Position numbers and translations under genes: made by a program. A model generated the notes under the pieces. The model was not told where the DNA came from, searched no databases, and worked only from the letters and a program-made list of their open reading frames with translations. DNA of 64,000 bases. It comes from Rheinheimera pleomorphica (GTDB lineage Bacteria; Pseudomonadota; Gammaproteobacteria; Enterobacterales; Alteromonadaceae). Below, one piece after another: positions 25,271 to 34,647 of the stretch (position 1 is its first letter; each line of letters starts with the position of its first letter). The stretch is taken from positions 186,001 to 250,000 of the forward strand of contig NZ_SIRR01000003.1 of NCBI RefSeq assembly GCF_011634895.1. The letters run 5' to 3'.

Positions 25271-28150
25271 ATGAAAAAACTCTTTGTAATAAGTGCAGTA
25301 GCGTTAGCGGTGCTGACCGGTTGTGCTATCGAGCGCAGTGCCAGTGTGGATGCTCAGGCCGCGCTGCAACAATTGCAAGGCCAGGTTGTCGCCAGCCCAA
25401 ATGATAAGCGTGCTTATAAAACGCTGCTGTTGCCCAACAAGCTGGAAGTGATGCTGGTGTCTGACCCATTAGCGGAAAAATCGGCAGCGGCGCTCAGTGT
25501 TGGCGTGGGCTTACTGCAAGATCCTATGAGCCAGCAAGGCATGGCGCATTATTTAGAGCATATGCTGTTTTTAGGCACCGAGCGTTACCCGGATACTAAC
25601 GATTACAGCGCCTTTATGACCGCCAATGGCGGCGCACAGAATGCTTATACCTGGCTCGACATTACCAACTATATGTTCAAAGTGAACAATAATGCCTATG
25701 ACGAAGCGCTGGATCGTTTCTCTGACTTTTTCAAAGCCCCAAAGCTGTATCCGGAATACACCGAGAAAGAGAAAAATGCTGTTAATGCGGAGTGGTCTAT
25801 GCGCCGCGAAATGGACTTTTTTGGCCAGTACAAACTAGCGCGTAATATGCTGGGCAGCCATCCGGCTAACCGGTTTTTGATTGGTAACCTGGAAACTTTA
25901 GGCGATAAAGCAGACAGTAAACTGCACGCTGAAACCGTTGCCTTTTATAACCAATACTATTCGGCCAACATTATGAAAGCCGTGTTGCTAAGCAACTTGC
26001 CACTGGCCGAGATGGAACAACTGGCAGTAAAACACTTTGCCAGCATTGAAAATAAAAATATCGCCAAACCTGCTGTTACTGACACACCGGACTTTAGCCG
26101 GTTAGGTGCTAAACGCATTCATTATGTGCCAAATCAGGATGTGAAACAGCTGAAACTGGATTTCACCATTAGCAATAACAGCGCACAGTTTGCCGTTAAA
26201 CCAAATGAGTTTATCACCTATCTGTTGGGCTCAGAAATGCCGGGCACGCCGGCATATCAGCTAAAAGCGATGGGGTTAATCTCAACGTTAAATGCCAGCG
26301 CAACGCCCGACTTATACGGCAACTATGGTTCGCTTAGCATTGATATTGAGCTGACCGACGCCGGTATGCAGGCACGCGAAGGTATAGTGGCCACCTTAAT
26401 GCAGTACCTTGAGCTGGTAAAGCAGCAGGGGGTTGATAGCAAGTACTTTAGTGAAATACAAACCAGTCTGAACAATCAGTTCCGTTTTCTTGAAAAGGGC
26501 GATGAGTTTGGCTATGTGTCTAACCTGGCGGATGCCATGCAAAAAGTGCCAGCCCGCCATGCCATTAATGCGCCCTTCTATTACCAGCGTTTTGACGCCG
26601 CGGCGATTAACGATGTGCTGGCGCAGTTAACACCCGAGCGGCTGCGGGTTTGGTATATCAGCAAACAAGAGCCGCATGACAGCAGTCTGCATTTTTATGA
26701 TGGTAAATACAAAATTGCCGACATTAGCCTGGAAGAGCAACAAAGCTGGCAACAAAGCCCGCAACTGGCGCTGAGTTTACCGGCGGTAAACCGTATGCTG
26801 CCAGAAAACTTCGCCCTGAAAGCCCCCCAGGCACAGCAAAAACCCGAGCTGGTAGTGCAGCGCGATGGTATCAGTGCCTGGTTGTACCCCAGTCAGCAGT
26901 TTGCCAGCCAGCCACGCGGTGTGCTGGAAATTTTAATTAACAGCGATGCGCCACAGCAACAGGTTAAAGCTAAGGTAGCGTTAGCGCTGTGGCGTGATTT
27001 GTACAACCTGCAGCACAGCGCGCTGGCGACAGAAGCCGATATTGCCGGTATGCAGCTAAGCTTGCGTGATAGTAATGGCCTGGTACTCAGCGTGGCCGGT
27101 TTTACTGACAAGCAGCCAGAATTGCTGCAGCAGGCGCTGGCGGGCTTGCGCATCAGCAGTGACGAGCAGGGCTTTGCTCAGGCGAAAGACCGCTTTATTC
27201 GCAACGTACAAAATCAGGGGAAGCAGTTCCCGTTCCAGCAGGCTTTTATGGCCTATAACAACCTGGTTCGCAGCGGCAGCTATGACACGGATGCGTTGGT
27301 TAACGCAGCGCAGAGCCTGACGCTGGCTGAGCTGCATACGATAGTTGACACCTTGCTGGCGAATAACCAATTGCGCATTTTTGCCTTTGGCAACTACGAT
27401 AAGCCTGCGCTTGAGCAGGTTGTCAGCAAAGTGGCGGTTGCTTTGCCGGCTAAGCGCAGTTCAACGCCTTACAGCCGCACGGCATTCTGGCAACCGTCTC
27501 CGGGTAAAACCCTGGTGGTGCAAAAGGATATCGATGTTGCCGACGTGGCGCTGATAGATGCGCATATTCACGCTGAAGCCAGCTACACGCAGCTGGCCCG
27601 TGCGACAGTGCTGCGCAGCCATTTTAGCAATATTGCCTTTGATAAACTGCGTACTGAAGAGCAGTTGGCTTATGCTGTTGGCGGTACCTCTATGCAACTG
27701 GAGGATTACGTCGGCTTTGCCATCTATATTCAAACGCCGGTTAAAAGTGTGGCGGATATGCAGGCACGTTTTGACAGCTTTAAGCAGCAATATGCCGCTG
27801 AGTTGGATAAGTTATCTGAAGACGAGTTTGCCAAGCTAAAAGCCAGCACCTTAATTAGTCTGAAAGAGCCGGCAAAAAACTTACGCGAGGAAGTCGGACC
27901 GCTGATCACTGACTGGTATCGTGAACGCTTTAGCTTCGATAGCAAACAGCAACTGATTGCCGCGGTGGAGCAGGTTACGTTGGCCGATGTAAAGGCGTTT
28001 TATCGTGAAACCATGCTAAACGACAACGCCGCCCGCATTTCGGTGCAAATGCGTGGCACTAAATTTAAAGCGCAGCCGTTTGCCGATTTACCCGGTCAGA
28101 TTAAAGTGGATGATGTCGCCGCTTTTCATCAGCAGATGAAACGACAATAA
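25271..28150 (+). CDS. M16 family metallopeptidase lipoprotein (pitrilysin-like)
   Basis: A 959-residue insulinase-family protease. The signal peptide MKKLFVISAVALAVLTGC ends in a lipobox (LTGC), so it should be anchored to a membrane facing the periplasm. The inverted zinc motif is H93-Y-L-E96-H97, with the third ligand Glu174 exactly 76 residues later. The C-terminal half keeps the inactive M16 fold (RTEEQLAYAVGGTSMQLED). It resembles protease III of E. coli (PtrA), which cleaves small proteins and peptides. Confidence 0.93.
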   Translation: MKKLFVISAVALAVLTGCAIERSASVDAQAALQQLQGQVVASPNDKRAYKTLLLPNKLEVMLVSDPLAEKSAAALSVGVGLLQDPMSQQGMAHYLEHMLFLGTERYPDTNDYSAFMTANGGAQNAYTWLDITNYMFKVNNNAYDEALDRFSDFFKAPKLYPEYTEKEKNAVNAEWSMRREMDFFGQYKLARNMLGSHPANRFLIGNLETLGDKADSKLHAETVAFYNQYYSANIMKAVLLSNLPLAEMEQLAVKHFASIENKNIAKPAVTDTPDFSRLGAKRIHYVPNQDVKQLKLDFTISNNSAQFAVKPNEFITYLLGSEMPGTPAYQLKAMGLISTLNASATPDLYGNYGSLSIDIELTDAGMQAREGIVATLMQYLELVKQQGVDSKYFSEIQTSLNNQFRFLEKGDEFGYVSNLADAMQKVPARHAINAPFYYQRFDAAAINDVLAQLTPERLRVWYISKQEPHDSSLHFYDGKYKIADISLEEQQSWQQSPQLALSLPAVNRMLPENFALKAPQAQQKPELVVQRDGISAWLYPSQQFASQPRGVLEILINSDAPQQQVKAKVALALWRDLYNLQHSALATEADIAGMQLSLRDSNGLVLSVAGFTDKQPELLQQALAGLRISSDEQGFAQAKDRFIRNVQNQGKQFPFQQAFMAYNNLVRSGSYDTDALVNAAQSLTLAELHTIVDTLLANNQLRIFAFGNYDKPALEQVVSKVAVALPAKRSSTPYSRTAFWQPSPGKTLVVQKDIDVADVALIDAHIHAEASYTQLARATVLRSHFSNIAFDKLRTEEQLAYAVGGTSMQLEDYVGFAIYIQTPVKSVADMQARFDSFKQQYAAELDKLSEDEFAKLKASTLISLKEPAKNLREEVGPLITDWYRERFSFDSKQQLIAAVEQVTLADVKAFYRETMLNDNAARISVQMRGTKFKAQPFADLPGQIKVDDVAAFHQQMKRQ

Positions 28151-28164
28151 CCTCAGTATAAATT

Positions 28165-28194
28165 TAAAAACGCAGCTTCGGCTGCGTTTTTTAT
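28165..28194 (+). terminator. Rho-independent terminator after the M16 peptidase gene
   Basis: Stem AAAACGCAGC / GCTGCGTTTT around a TTCG tetraloop, followed by TTATT; a textbook terminator. Confidence 0.9.
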
Positions 28195-28519
28195 TGGCAG
28201 GAAAAAAGTGCAAAATAGTTGGAGTAATCACTTTAAACGTTGGTAATTCCCGCCGACAGTGTTTAAAACGTCGACAAGTACCTGCTGTTAACTCACCGCA
28301 GCATTCACATTTTTCACGTTATTAGGAAATTAAAACGCGCTGCGTGTTCTTTCACCATGCCATGCCAGACCAGCGTAGATTTGACGTATTGCAATCGAAA
28401 TGAACTGGTCTATCTTGTTGGTGGAGTTGTAACCAGTCACACGGAAGAGACGACAAAATAATAATTAAAAATCTCAGCAAGAATTTTGATTCAGCAGAGA
28501 AAAAGACGAGGACAACCCA
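28195..28519. other. Upstream region of the lipase gene
   Basis: About 325 nt without a gene. I see only the AT-rich end (28456-28480) and weak repeats such as ACTGGT / ACCAGT around 28405-28437. A TTGACG at 28381 has no matching -10 at the correct distance. A promoter for the lipase must be here but is not identified. Confidence 0.4.
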
Positions 28520-29569
28520 ATGAAGAAATCTACCCTGCTACTCTTGGCAGGCCTGTTGAGCTTTGGCTCGCAGGCTGGCGTTGGTGGCTACCCTGTGGTA
28601 CTGGTACATGGCTTTCAACCAGACAACCTGGCCAGCCGGCCTACCGGCAGCCAGGTAACGGCAAATGGCGCTGCCTACTGGGCCGAATACTGGCGCGATC
28701 GCGCTGACGTGCGCATCGACTGGCCGTCACAGGAACGTGTTGCCGGTAAAATTGCCACTGATTATGTCTGGCCTAAGCTGCAACAAATGTCACGCAGTGG
28801 CACCTGCGCTAATGGCTGTATCTTTGTCTCGCATTCCACCGGTGATTTAGTTACCCGCTACATTATTGACAACCAAGCGCTGTGGCTGCAAAACGCTGGC
28901 CTGCAACCGCTGAATATCGTCGCCAGCTTTGACTTTGCCGGTGCCGGCGGTGGTGTAGAGTTGGCTGATCTGGCCGTTAACGTGGCCGGCGGTTCAGGCC
29001 TGATTGACGCAACCTTGCGTTTGGCACTGTCGTTATGGCTGGGAGAAATTCCGACACCCACTACCGTAGGCGTGCTGAATGATTTACGCGTGAATACTGC
29101 CCGTCAGTTAGCCGCATTTCCGGACGAGCGGGTGCCGCGTTTACGCTTTGTCGGTGCCGGGTCCGATTTCCTGGGGGCCACCGGCGCCTTTTTACCCGGT
29201 GAAGACGATGGTGTTGTCGCCAGTCACTCCAGCTGTGGTGCCGCCAGTGCCGCCAGCTTTAACAGCTGTTCACGCAGTGTTGCCTTTGATGGCAAGCTGA
29301 CCTCGGTAAGTGGCCCGTCCGGCTTTATGCCGTATCATTACCCTATGTTAATGAGTGAAGGCTATAGCCACAGCGATGTGATTGCCAACAGCGCTGCTGA
29401 CGAAGTGACCGCTGCTAACAGTGGGGCAAATTACCTTAACGGTGACAGGTTGCAGTTCAGTACCTATGATGAGACGCGCGGTTGGTGGATTTTCAGCTCA
29501 CGCTATCGTGTGGTGCGTAACTCGAATAACACCAGTATGTCAGCACTGGTGTACCAGGCAGCGAACTAA
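28520..29569 (+). CDS. Secreted alpha/beta-hydrolase lipase
   Basis: A 349-residue lipase-like protein with signal peptide at residues 1-19 (MKKSTLLLLAGLLSFGSQA). The strand YPVVLVHGF supplies the oxyanion hole and Ser106 lies in VSHSTGDLV, so the nucleophile motif is SHSTG instead of the usual GHSxG. Cysteine-containing CANGC and the conserved Asp/His regions (GEDDGVV, HYPML) are present. It is close to triacylglycerol lipases that need no or a separate chaperone. The following gene starts 5 nt after the stop, probably an operon. Confidence 0.85.
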   Translation: MKKSTLLLLAGLLSFGSQAGVGGYPVVLVHGFQPDNLASRPTGSQVTANGAAYWAEYWRDRADVRIDWPSQERVAGKIATDYVWPKLQQMSRSGTCANGCIFVSHSTGDLVTRYIIDNQALWLQNAGLQPLNIVASFDFAGAGGGVELADLAVNVAGGSGLIDATLRLALSLWLGEIPTPTTVGVLNDLRVNTARQLAAFPDERVPRLRFVGAGSDFLGATGAFLPGEDDGVVASHSSCGAASAASFNSCSRSVAFDGKLTSVSGPSGFMPYHYPMLMSEGYSHSDVIANSAADEVTAANSGANYLNGDRLQFSTYDETRGWWIFSSRYRVVRNSNNTSMSALVYQAAN

Positions 29570-29574
29570 GCGTA

Positions 29575-30621
29575 ATGAAGAAAACGCTGCTAATACTAAG
29601 CCTGCCAGCCTTGCTGGCCGGCTTATGGCTGCTTTGGCCAGCGCCGGCAAAGCAGTCCGTAACATCATCTGAGCCGCCTAAGCTGCCGGCTGTTTCAGCA
29701 GCTAAACCTGCTGCAGCCACGCCCGACACAACACCACAGCAGTTAAGCGTCACAGAGAAAATTCCCGAGCCGGTGAGTGACAGTTTTAAGTTGCTGGCCA
29801 GCGCCTATGCTGCCGAACTTGAACTGCCGCCTTATTCACGGCCGCTTAGCGCTGATGACGCGCATTTACTTAATCCAAACCGCTACATTGTGCAAAGCGT
29901 ACCTCTAGCAGGTGGTGCCAGTGCCGCAATTGTGCTGCCAAAGTATCGTTTTAGCTATCCAGAAGCCGTACCTGTAACACTGGAGATCACCGGCTTACCG
30001 GTATTTGATGTCAATGTGCAGCTGGTCGCAGAGCATGACATGCAAAATAGCGAGCAGGTGGAAATGCAAGGCACGCCGCAACGTTACAGTGCCACAGTGC
30101 CGCCGGACGTGAATTGGAATGGTAGCGTTGAAGTGCGGGTTAGCTTTAGCGCTAATGGCCAGACACAGGTGTTAAAAACGGGTATTGAATACTACAACCC
30201 GGTAGCGACGATCACCGGTGTGTCTGACAGTATAGGGGGCGGTACCGACATGCAAATACCCGTGCAGTTAGAAGTGAAGCAGGCCGGCTTTTACCGACTG
30301 CGCGCTAATTTATATACCGAGCAGCGCCAGCCACTGGCATTGCTTAGCGCAACCGCTAAGCTGGACAGCGGCCAGCAAGAGATCACTTTGCGTGCTTTTA
30401 AAGCGGTACTGCGTAATAACAGTGGCCCTTATATTTTAGGCAGTTTTGTGCTGGAAAAACGTCCGGCGGTACCGGGTGAGCTAAGCCGCTATGGCGACAG
30501 TGAAAAAGCCGAGTATGCGTTGGAGCGCTTCTCGCTGAGCCAGCTGAGCGACGAACCCTGGCAGCCAGACGAACAGGAGCGGCAACGGCTGCAGTTTTTA
30601 CAGCAAATGGCCGGGCAGTAG
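29575..30621 (+). CDS. Membrane-anchored periplasmic protein, putative lipase partner
   Basis: A 348-residue protein I do not recognise. It begins with a single hydrophobic segment (MKKTLLILSLPALLAGLWLL), followed by a Pro/Ala-rich linker (AKQSVTSSEPPKLPAVSAAK) and a beta-rich body, including VPVTLEITGLPVFDVNVQL and a second similar half. The topology (anchor, linker, periplasmic domain) recalls lipase-specific foldases, but the foldase motif was not seen and the body looks like immunoglobulin-like beta domains. It follows the lipase by 5 nt, so a helper, inhibitor or anchoring role for the lipase is a reasonable guess. Confidence 0.65.
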   Translation: MKKTLLILSLPALLAGLWLLWPAPAKQSVTSSEPPKLPAVSAAKPAAATPDTTPQQLSVTEKIPEPVSDSFKLLASAYAAELELPPYSRPLSADDAHLLNPNRYIVQSVPLAGGASAAIVLPKYRFSYPEAVPVTLEITGLPVFDVNVQLVAEHDMQNSEQVEMQGTPQRYSATVPPDVNWNGSVEVRVSFSANGQTQVLKTGIEYYNPVATITGVSDSIGGGTDMQIPVQLEVKQAGFYRLRANLYTEQRQPLALLSATAKLDSGQQEITLRAFKAVLRNNSGPYILGSFVLEKRPAVPGELSRYGDSEKAEYALERFSLSQLSDEPWQPDEQERQRLQFLQQMAGQ

Positions 30622-30908
30622 CGGTTATCGCAGCGCAAACGGGCGAAAAGGGGGGTTGGCCTGGCGCTGCACTTCAGGCCTTTAATTCATTTTTTTTGCT
30701 GTTCCTATAACGTTGAATTGATATCTTTAACATAAATATATCATCAGTTTGTCATGCTGTTTTCGTTATCTGATGTGATAAATTCACGGTCTGGGCTTGC
30801 CGGGCGGCCAGCTTCTGCTGGCTCTCACGCCGTGGTTTGTTCAGAGCGCGCCGGCCATGTTTGGCTATGTCGGTTATTTTGTACAGTTTTATCTAAGGTG
30901 GCGTAATC

Positions 30909-31124
30909 ATGATGAATGAAATGGACAGGCTATTAAAATTACTCCATGAGATATACAAAGATGGGTATGTGCAGGGGCGGCAAGATGGCTTGGAAGGTAT
31001 CCACATTGAACCGCAACTGGTACTAAATGATTATCTCAACGACGAGAATGTTTATCTTAAGCTGTTTGAGCTGGGGGTGCTAAAAACACCCAGTACTGAA
31101 AAAAATTCAGTCAATGTACATTAA
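30909..31124 (+). CDS. Small hypothetical protein upstream of the ParB-like gene
   Basis: A 71-residue charged protein (MMNEMDRLLKLLHEIYKDGY) with predicted helices and no membrane segment or metal motif. CTAAGGTGG about 8 nt upstream suits a ribosome-binding site. It is 90 nt before the ParB-like gene in the same direction; AT-rich compared with flanking genes. No family recognised. Confidence 0.6.
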   Translation: MMNEMDRLLKLLHEIYKDGYVQGRQDGLEGIHIEPQLVLNDYLNDENVYLKLFELGVLKTPSTEKNSVNVH

Positions 31125-31212
31125 CGGTTTTGCTTAGCGTTGTTGGCTTGCTGCTGAAGAATATTAACTCTAAAATAACAGCATGCAGTGTTGCAGTATT
31201 TGGAGAAATGTA

Positions 31213-32313
31213 TTGAGCCAGCCATCGTTGGAGCAGCAACTAAGTGCCGAGTTAAACCGGGGGGATTTCTCCAGGATCCTGACTGAACAACCTTACGAAT
31301 ACAAATCTATTTTTCTGAATCGTATTCACGCAGATAAGAAAAATGCCCGGTTTTTCCCTGCCGTAGTCGTGCCAGACCAACTGGCCTATCAAATCGCGAC
31401 TAAACGTTTAAGCAAATCGCAACTGATAGAACGGCTGGACTGCATCGACAGAGTGGTTATTGGTAAAGCCTGTATTGTAAATTGCTTCAGCCGCGATACG
31501 GTAGAATGGAAAAAAGCCAATGAAACCATAGCGTCCATTATTGAATTAGCAGCCAACGTGTCAGTGTCTGAGCTGATCCAGGTACCCACCATTTACCCGC
31601 TGGACGATGGCAGTTTTCAGATCCTTACCGGGCACCGGCGCTTTTTCGCTATGGTGTATACCCATGGTATAGATGGCGCCGCACATTTTAAGGTATACCA
31701 CAGTAAGCCGTCTTTACCGCGCACCAAACAGTTCCAGGAGAACGCCAGTCGGGAAGACTTGCCCAAGTATGGTAAGCTACAGGCGTTCCAGGAAGCGATG
31801 CTGGAGCTGGACACCCTAAGCAGTATGCGGCAAAGAACCGAAGGTAAAAGCCTGACTGTGCGCGAGATTGCCAGTTTGTTAGGCATCTCCATGGGCGCTT
31901 TTGACAACTATAACGTGTTAACGCGTTATCCGGCCGTGCTGGAAGCCTACCAAAGCGGTAACAGCACGTCGTTTATCGCGATGAAGAAAATGGTTGTTAA
32001 TGAAGAGCAGAAAGTTCGCAAAAACAGCGGCCAGAGCATATTAAGCGTTGAGCAAAAAAGGACGATTAATAAGCAATTAAAAAATATCCTCAATAACGTC
32101 ACTGTTGACGACGAGGCGCCGAAAAAAAAGCGCTACCGGCTGGGCACAGTTGAATCCGCTGAACTGGTGAAAATAATACTGACAGAAAATTTGTTGGCAA
32201 TGGACACCGGTGTCGACTGGCAGCAGGTTGACTGGACGCAGCCCAAGGCAGTCAATGATGCTTTTGAACGTGTTGTCAGTTTCTTAAAAGCCCGCTATGA
32301 ACTACAGCCGTAG
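31213..32313 (+). CDS. Orphan ParB/RepB-like DNA-binding protein
   Basis: A 366-residue protein with the ParB-type nuclease/CTPase-like core: ILTGHRRFFAMVY (GxRR box II) and ENASREDLPKYGKLQAF (the ENxxRxDL box III), followed by a helix-turn-helix (LTVREIASLLGISMGAFDNY) and a Lys-rich linker and C-terminal helices. The start is the TTG at 31213 with TGGAGAAA upstream; an ATG at 31183 in the same frame lacks a clear ribosome-binding site. No ParA lies beside it. Orphan ParB-like proteins occur in mobile islands and as transcription regulators. Confidence 0.8.
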   Translation: MSQPSLEQQLSAELNRGDFSRILTEQPYEYKSIFLNRIHADKKNARFFPAVVVPDQLAYQIATKRLSKSQLIERLDCIDRVVIGKACIVNCFSRDTVEWKKANETIASIIELAANVSVSELIQVPTIYPLDDGSFQILTGHRRFFAMVYTHGIDGAAHFKVYHSKPSLPRTKQFQENASREDLPKYGKLQAFQEAMLELDTLSSMRQRTEGKSLTVREIASLLGISMGAFDNYNVLTRYPAVLEAYQSGNSTSFIAMKKMVVNEEQKVRKNSGQSILSVEQKRTINKQLKNILNNVTVDDEAPKKKRYRLGTVESAELVKIILTENLLAMDTGVDWQQVDWTQPKAVNDAFERVVSFLKARYELQP

Positions 32314-32619
32314 TACCCTGCAGTAAGTCCCCCCGCGCTGCTGCCGCGTCAGCTTTTGCAGCGCACAGCGCAAAACACGGCCGGTTGCACCACGACAACG
32401 CAAGCCGCGGTGTCGGTTGGTGTTTTTAAAAGGTTGACCAAAAGAAATAAAAATGTGAACATTTGGCGGCGTCGGGCGCAACCCAGTGGGGCTCCTGCTG
32501 TGCTGCGGCTAAGCAGCTGATAATGCCAGTTTGCTGCGTTTAGTCACTTTACCAATGCATTACGCTAAGGGATGTTGCAACGACATCGCGCTGAATCACT
32601 ATTAGGGTCTTAAACTACT
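32314..32619. other. Intergenic region downstream of the ParB-like gene
   Basis: About 305 nt without a gene. I see GC-rich short repeats around GCGC and GCTGC, no strong terminator and no recognisable operator. It probably holds the promoter of the outer-membrane barrel gene that follows. Confidence 0.35.
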
Positions 32620-33792
32620 ATGAACTACACCGACAGAGTACTGTTGCTTGCCATATTGTTACTACCACCATGTTTTGCTCAGGCCGTTGATATTTCCGCT
32701 CAGGTTGGCGCACAAAGCCGGCTGTTTACCCAGGATGGCCAATGGCAAAACTCGATCGCCGCCGAGACTGAACTGTACTGGGAAGATAGCACGCAGACAA
32801 ATAGTTTTGCGCTAACGCTAGCGGGCCGCTATGACAACTTGGACAATCAACGTTCTTATGTCGATGTTCAGGAGGCACTGTGGCTGCACGTGGCAGCAGA
32901 CTGGGAGTTCAGAGCTGGTATTGGCAAGGTGTTTTGGGGCGTGACAGAGTCTAATCATCTGGTGGATATCATCAACCAAACCAATTTAGCTGAATCAATA
33001 GATGGTGAGCACAAGTTAGGCCAGGCCATGTTGCATGGCACGCTGGTGCGGGATTGGGGAGTGTTGGATGCCTTTGTCTTACCCGGCTTTCGTGAGCGTA
33101 TTTTTGCCGGAAAAAATGGCCGTCTGCAGGGGCCGGTGCTGATTGATAAACACAGTGCACTATTTGAGTCTGCAGCACAGCAGAACCATGTGGATTATGC
33201 ACTGCGCTACAGCCACACCATTAACGCATTCGATGTTGGCGTCAGCTGGTTTAACGGCACCAACAGAGAGCCACAGATCTTGCCAGTAGAGGGTACAACA
33301 GATACAGGCCGGCCTTATTATGACCAAATGCAGCAATTCGGTCTGGATGTGCAGGCGACGCTCGGAGACTGGCTGTTAAAACTGGAAACTATCTCACGCC
33401 AGGACTCGGTGACCGATTTTGCCGCGGTTACCACAGGGTTCGAATATACCGTCACCGGGGTGTTTAATAGCGTTGCTGACATGGGGCTGCTGTTAGAATA
33501 CAGCCGTGATTCTCGCAATGACGAGGCGACGACACTACTGCAGAACGATCTGTTTTTTGGTATGCGGCTGGCTTTTAATGATATGCAGGGTACAGAGATA
33601 TTGTTTGGCTATGTGCAGGACTTAGCTCATCAGGCATCGGCGATGGGTTTTATTGAAGGTAGCCGCCGTTTGGGTGAGGCCTGGACACTAACGCTGGACG
33701 TCAGAACCTTTGCCGGCCGTGAGCCTAATGAGTTGCTGTATAGCTTGCGTCAGGACGATTACGTTGCCATTAGCCTGGATTACTATTTCTAG
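32620..33792 (+). CDS. Outer-membrane beta-barrel protein next to the MMPL exporter
   Basis: A 390-residue protein with signal peptide (MNYTDRVLLLAILLLPPCFA) and beta-strand alternation: ETELYWEDSTQTNSFALTLA, DWEFRAGIGKVFWGV, ETISRQDSVTDF, and terminal DDYVAISLDYYF ending in Phe. It has the style of DUF1302-like or porin-like barrels. It converges with the LolA-like and MMPL genes, which often accompany such barrels, so it may form part of an envelope transport route for a hydrophobic compound. The substrate is not known. Confidence 0.75.
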   Translation: MNYTDRVLLLAILLLPPCFAQAVDISAQVGAQSRLFTQDGQWQNSIAAETELYWEDSTQTNSFALTLAGRYDNLDNQRSYVDVQEALWLHVAADWEFRAGIGKVFWGVTESNHLVDIINQTNLAESIDGEHKLGQAMLHGTLVRDWGVLDAFVLPGFRERIFAGKNGRLQGPVLIDKHSALFESAAQQNHVDYALRYSHTINAFDVGVSWFNGTNREPQILPVEGTTDTGRPYYDQMQQFGLDVQATLGDWLLKLETISRQDSVTDFAAVTTGFEYTVTGVFNSVADMGLLLEYSRDSRNDEATTLLQNDLFFGMRLAFNDMQGTEILFGYVQDLAHQASAMGFIEGSRRLGEAWTLTLDVRTFAGREPNELLYSLRQDDYVAISLDYYF

Positions 33793-33798
33793 GGCGTA

Positions 33799-33826
33799 TC
33801 TGCGCCCTGCCGTTGCAGGGCGCAGA
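33799..33826. terminator. Bidirectional terminator-like hairpin
   Basis: Perfect 11-bp stem TCTGCGCCCTG / CAGGGCGCAGA with a 6-nt loop between convergent genes, with no strong T-tract on either side. Confidence 0.65.
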
Positions 33827-33843
33827 CATGCAAACCTGACGCG

Positions 33844-34647
33844 TTAGCGCACGCGTCTTAGCGCCGTCTGGTTAAAGTCCTGTTCCGTCAGACCGGTGCC
33901 AAAGCGATAATTCTTGACTAAGAGCACCGTACTCTTGCCATTGGTGTTATTGGTCATTTTCATATAAGCCGGGCGCCAGTACTTGCCCTGATGCTGCTGG
34001 TAGTCTTTGGCGATCAGGGTTTTGAGCAGGCTGTTGCGGCGATCATAAAACTCTATTTTTACCGGCTGATACATGGTTTTATCCAGCCAGACAACCTGAC
34101 GCGTATAGCCTGAAAATTTGTCCACCGGATAATATTCAGAGACCGTGCAGTCGTGCCCATTTAGCGTTTCATCCCGCAAGTACTTATAGCTGTATTTTTC
34201 TACCTCAAAGGATGACATATCCTCATAGGCAAACTCGCTGCCCATAAAAGGCCCCGAGGTGTTTTGTGATGAAATACGTTTTACACGTTTCAGTGCTGGT
34301 AGGTATAGCCATTGATCATCCGGCCCCAGCGGATGAGCATGGTTAAGAAAGGCCGTGCCCTGAACATCTCTGGGCTCGTCAAAGATCACCAGGCTTTTGT
34401 CGCCGTCATTCTGCACTTCCAAATTGCTGGTGCGGATAAGGCGCTGACTTTCCTGGCCATTCTTATTGCGTAGTATCATCGTCATATCGGCCTGGCTGTC
34501 GCCCCAGCCCCTGTCTTGCTGTTTGGCCTTCACCGCAATGTTAAGACCAATTTCTTCGGCGGATAAGCCACTGTTTTCGGTACTATAGCCGCTGCTGCTA
34601 ACGAGCAGCAGCGCCGCAAAAATGGCATAGATTCTCGATGTTAACAT
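33844..34647 (-). CDS. LolA-like outer membrane lipoprotein-sorting family protein
   Basis: A 267-residue protein with signal peptide MLTSRIYAIFAALLLVSSSG. The body matches the lipoprotein-sorting-like fold often seen beside RND/MMPL exporters: QDRGWGDSQADMTMILRN, FLNHAHPLGPDDQWLYLPAL, KRVKRISSQNTSGPFMGSEF and SSFEVEKYSYKYL. Such proteins probably carry hydrophobic molecules between membranes. Its start overlaps the stop of the exporter gene by 7 nt, so the two are translationally coupled. Confidence 0.85.
   Translation of the reverse strand: MLTSRIYAIFAALLLVSSSGYSTENSGLSAEEIGLNIAVKAKQQDRGWGDSQADMTMILRNKNGQESQRLIRTSNLEVQNDGDKSLVIFDEPRDVQGTAFLNHAHPLGPDDQWLYLPALKRVKRISSQNTSGPFMGSEFAYEDMSSFEVEKYSYKYLRDETLNGHDCTVSEYYPVDKFSGYTRQVVWLDKTMYQPVKIEFYDRRNSLLKTLIAKDYQQHQGKYWRPAYMKMTNNTNGKSTVLLVKNYRFGTGLTEQDFNQTALRRVR

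Noticed and set aside
29575..30621. Calling the lipase partner a LifO-type foldase
   Set aside because: Arrangement fits, but the conserved foldase motif was not found and the body looks beta-rich rather than helical.
30786..30920. Frame reading GLGLPGGQLLLALTPWF before the small gene at 30909, possibly a membrane-protein relic
   Set aside because: It has no proper start, is short and could arise by chance in a GC-rich leader; I could not tie it to a family.
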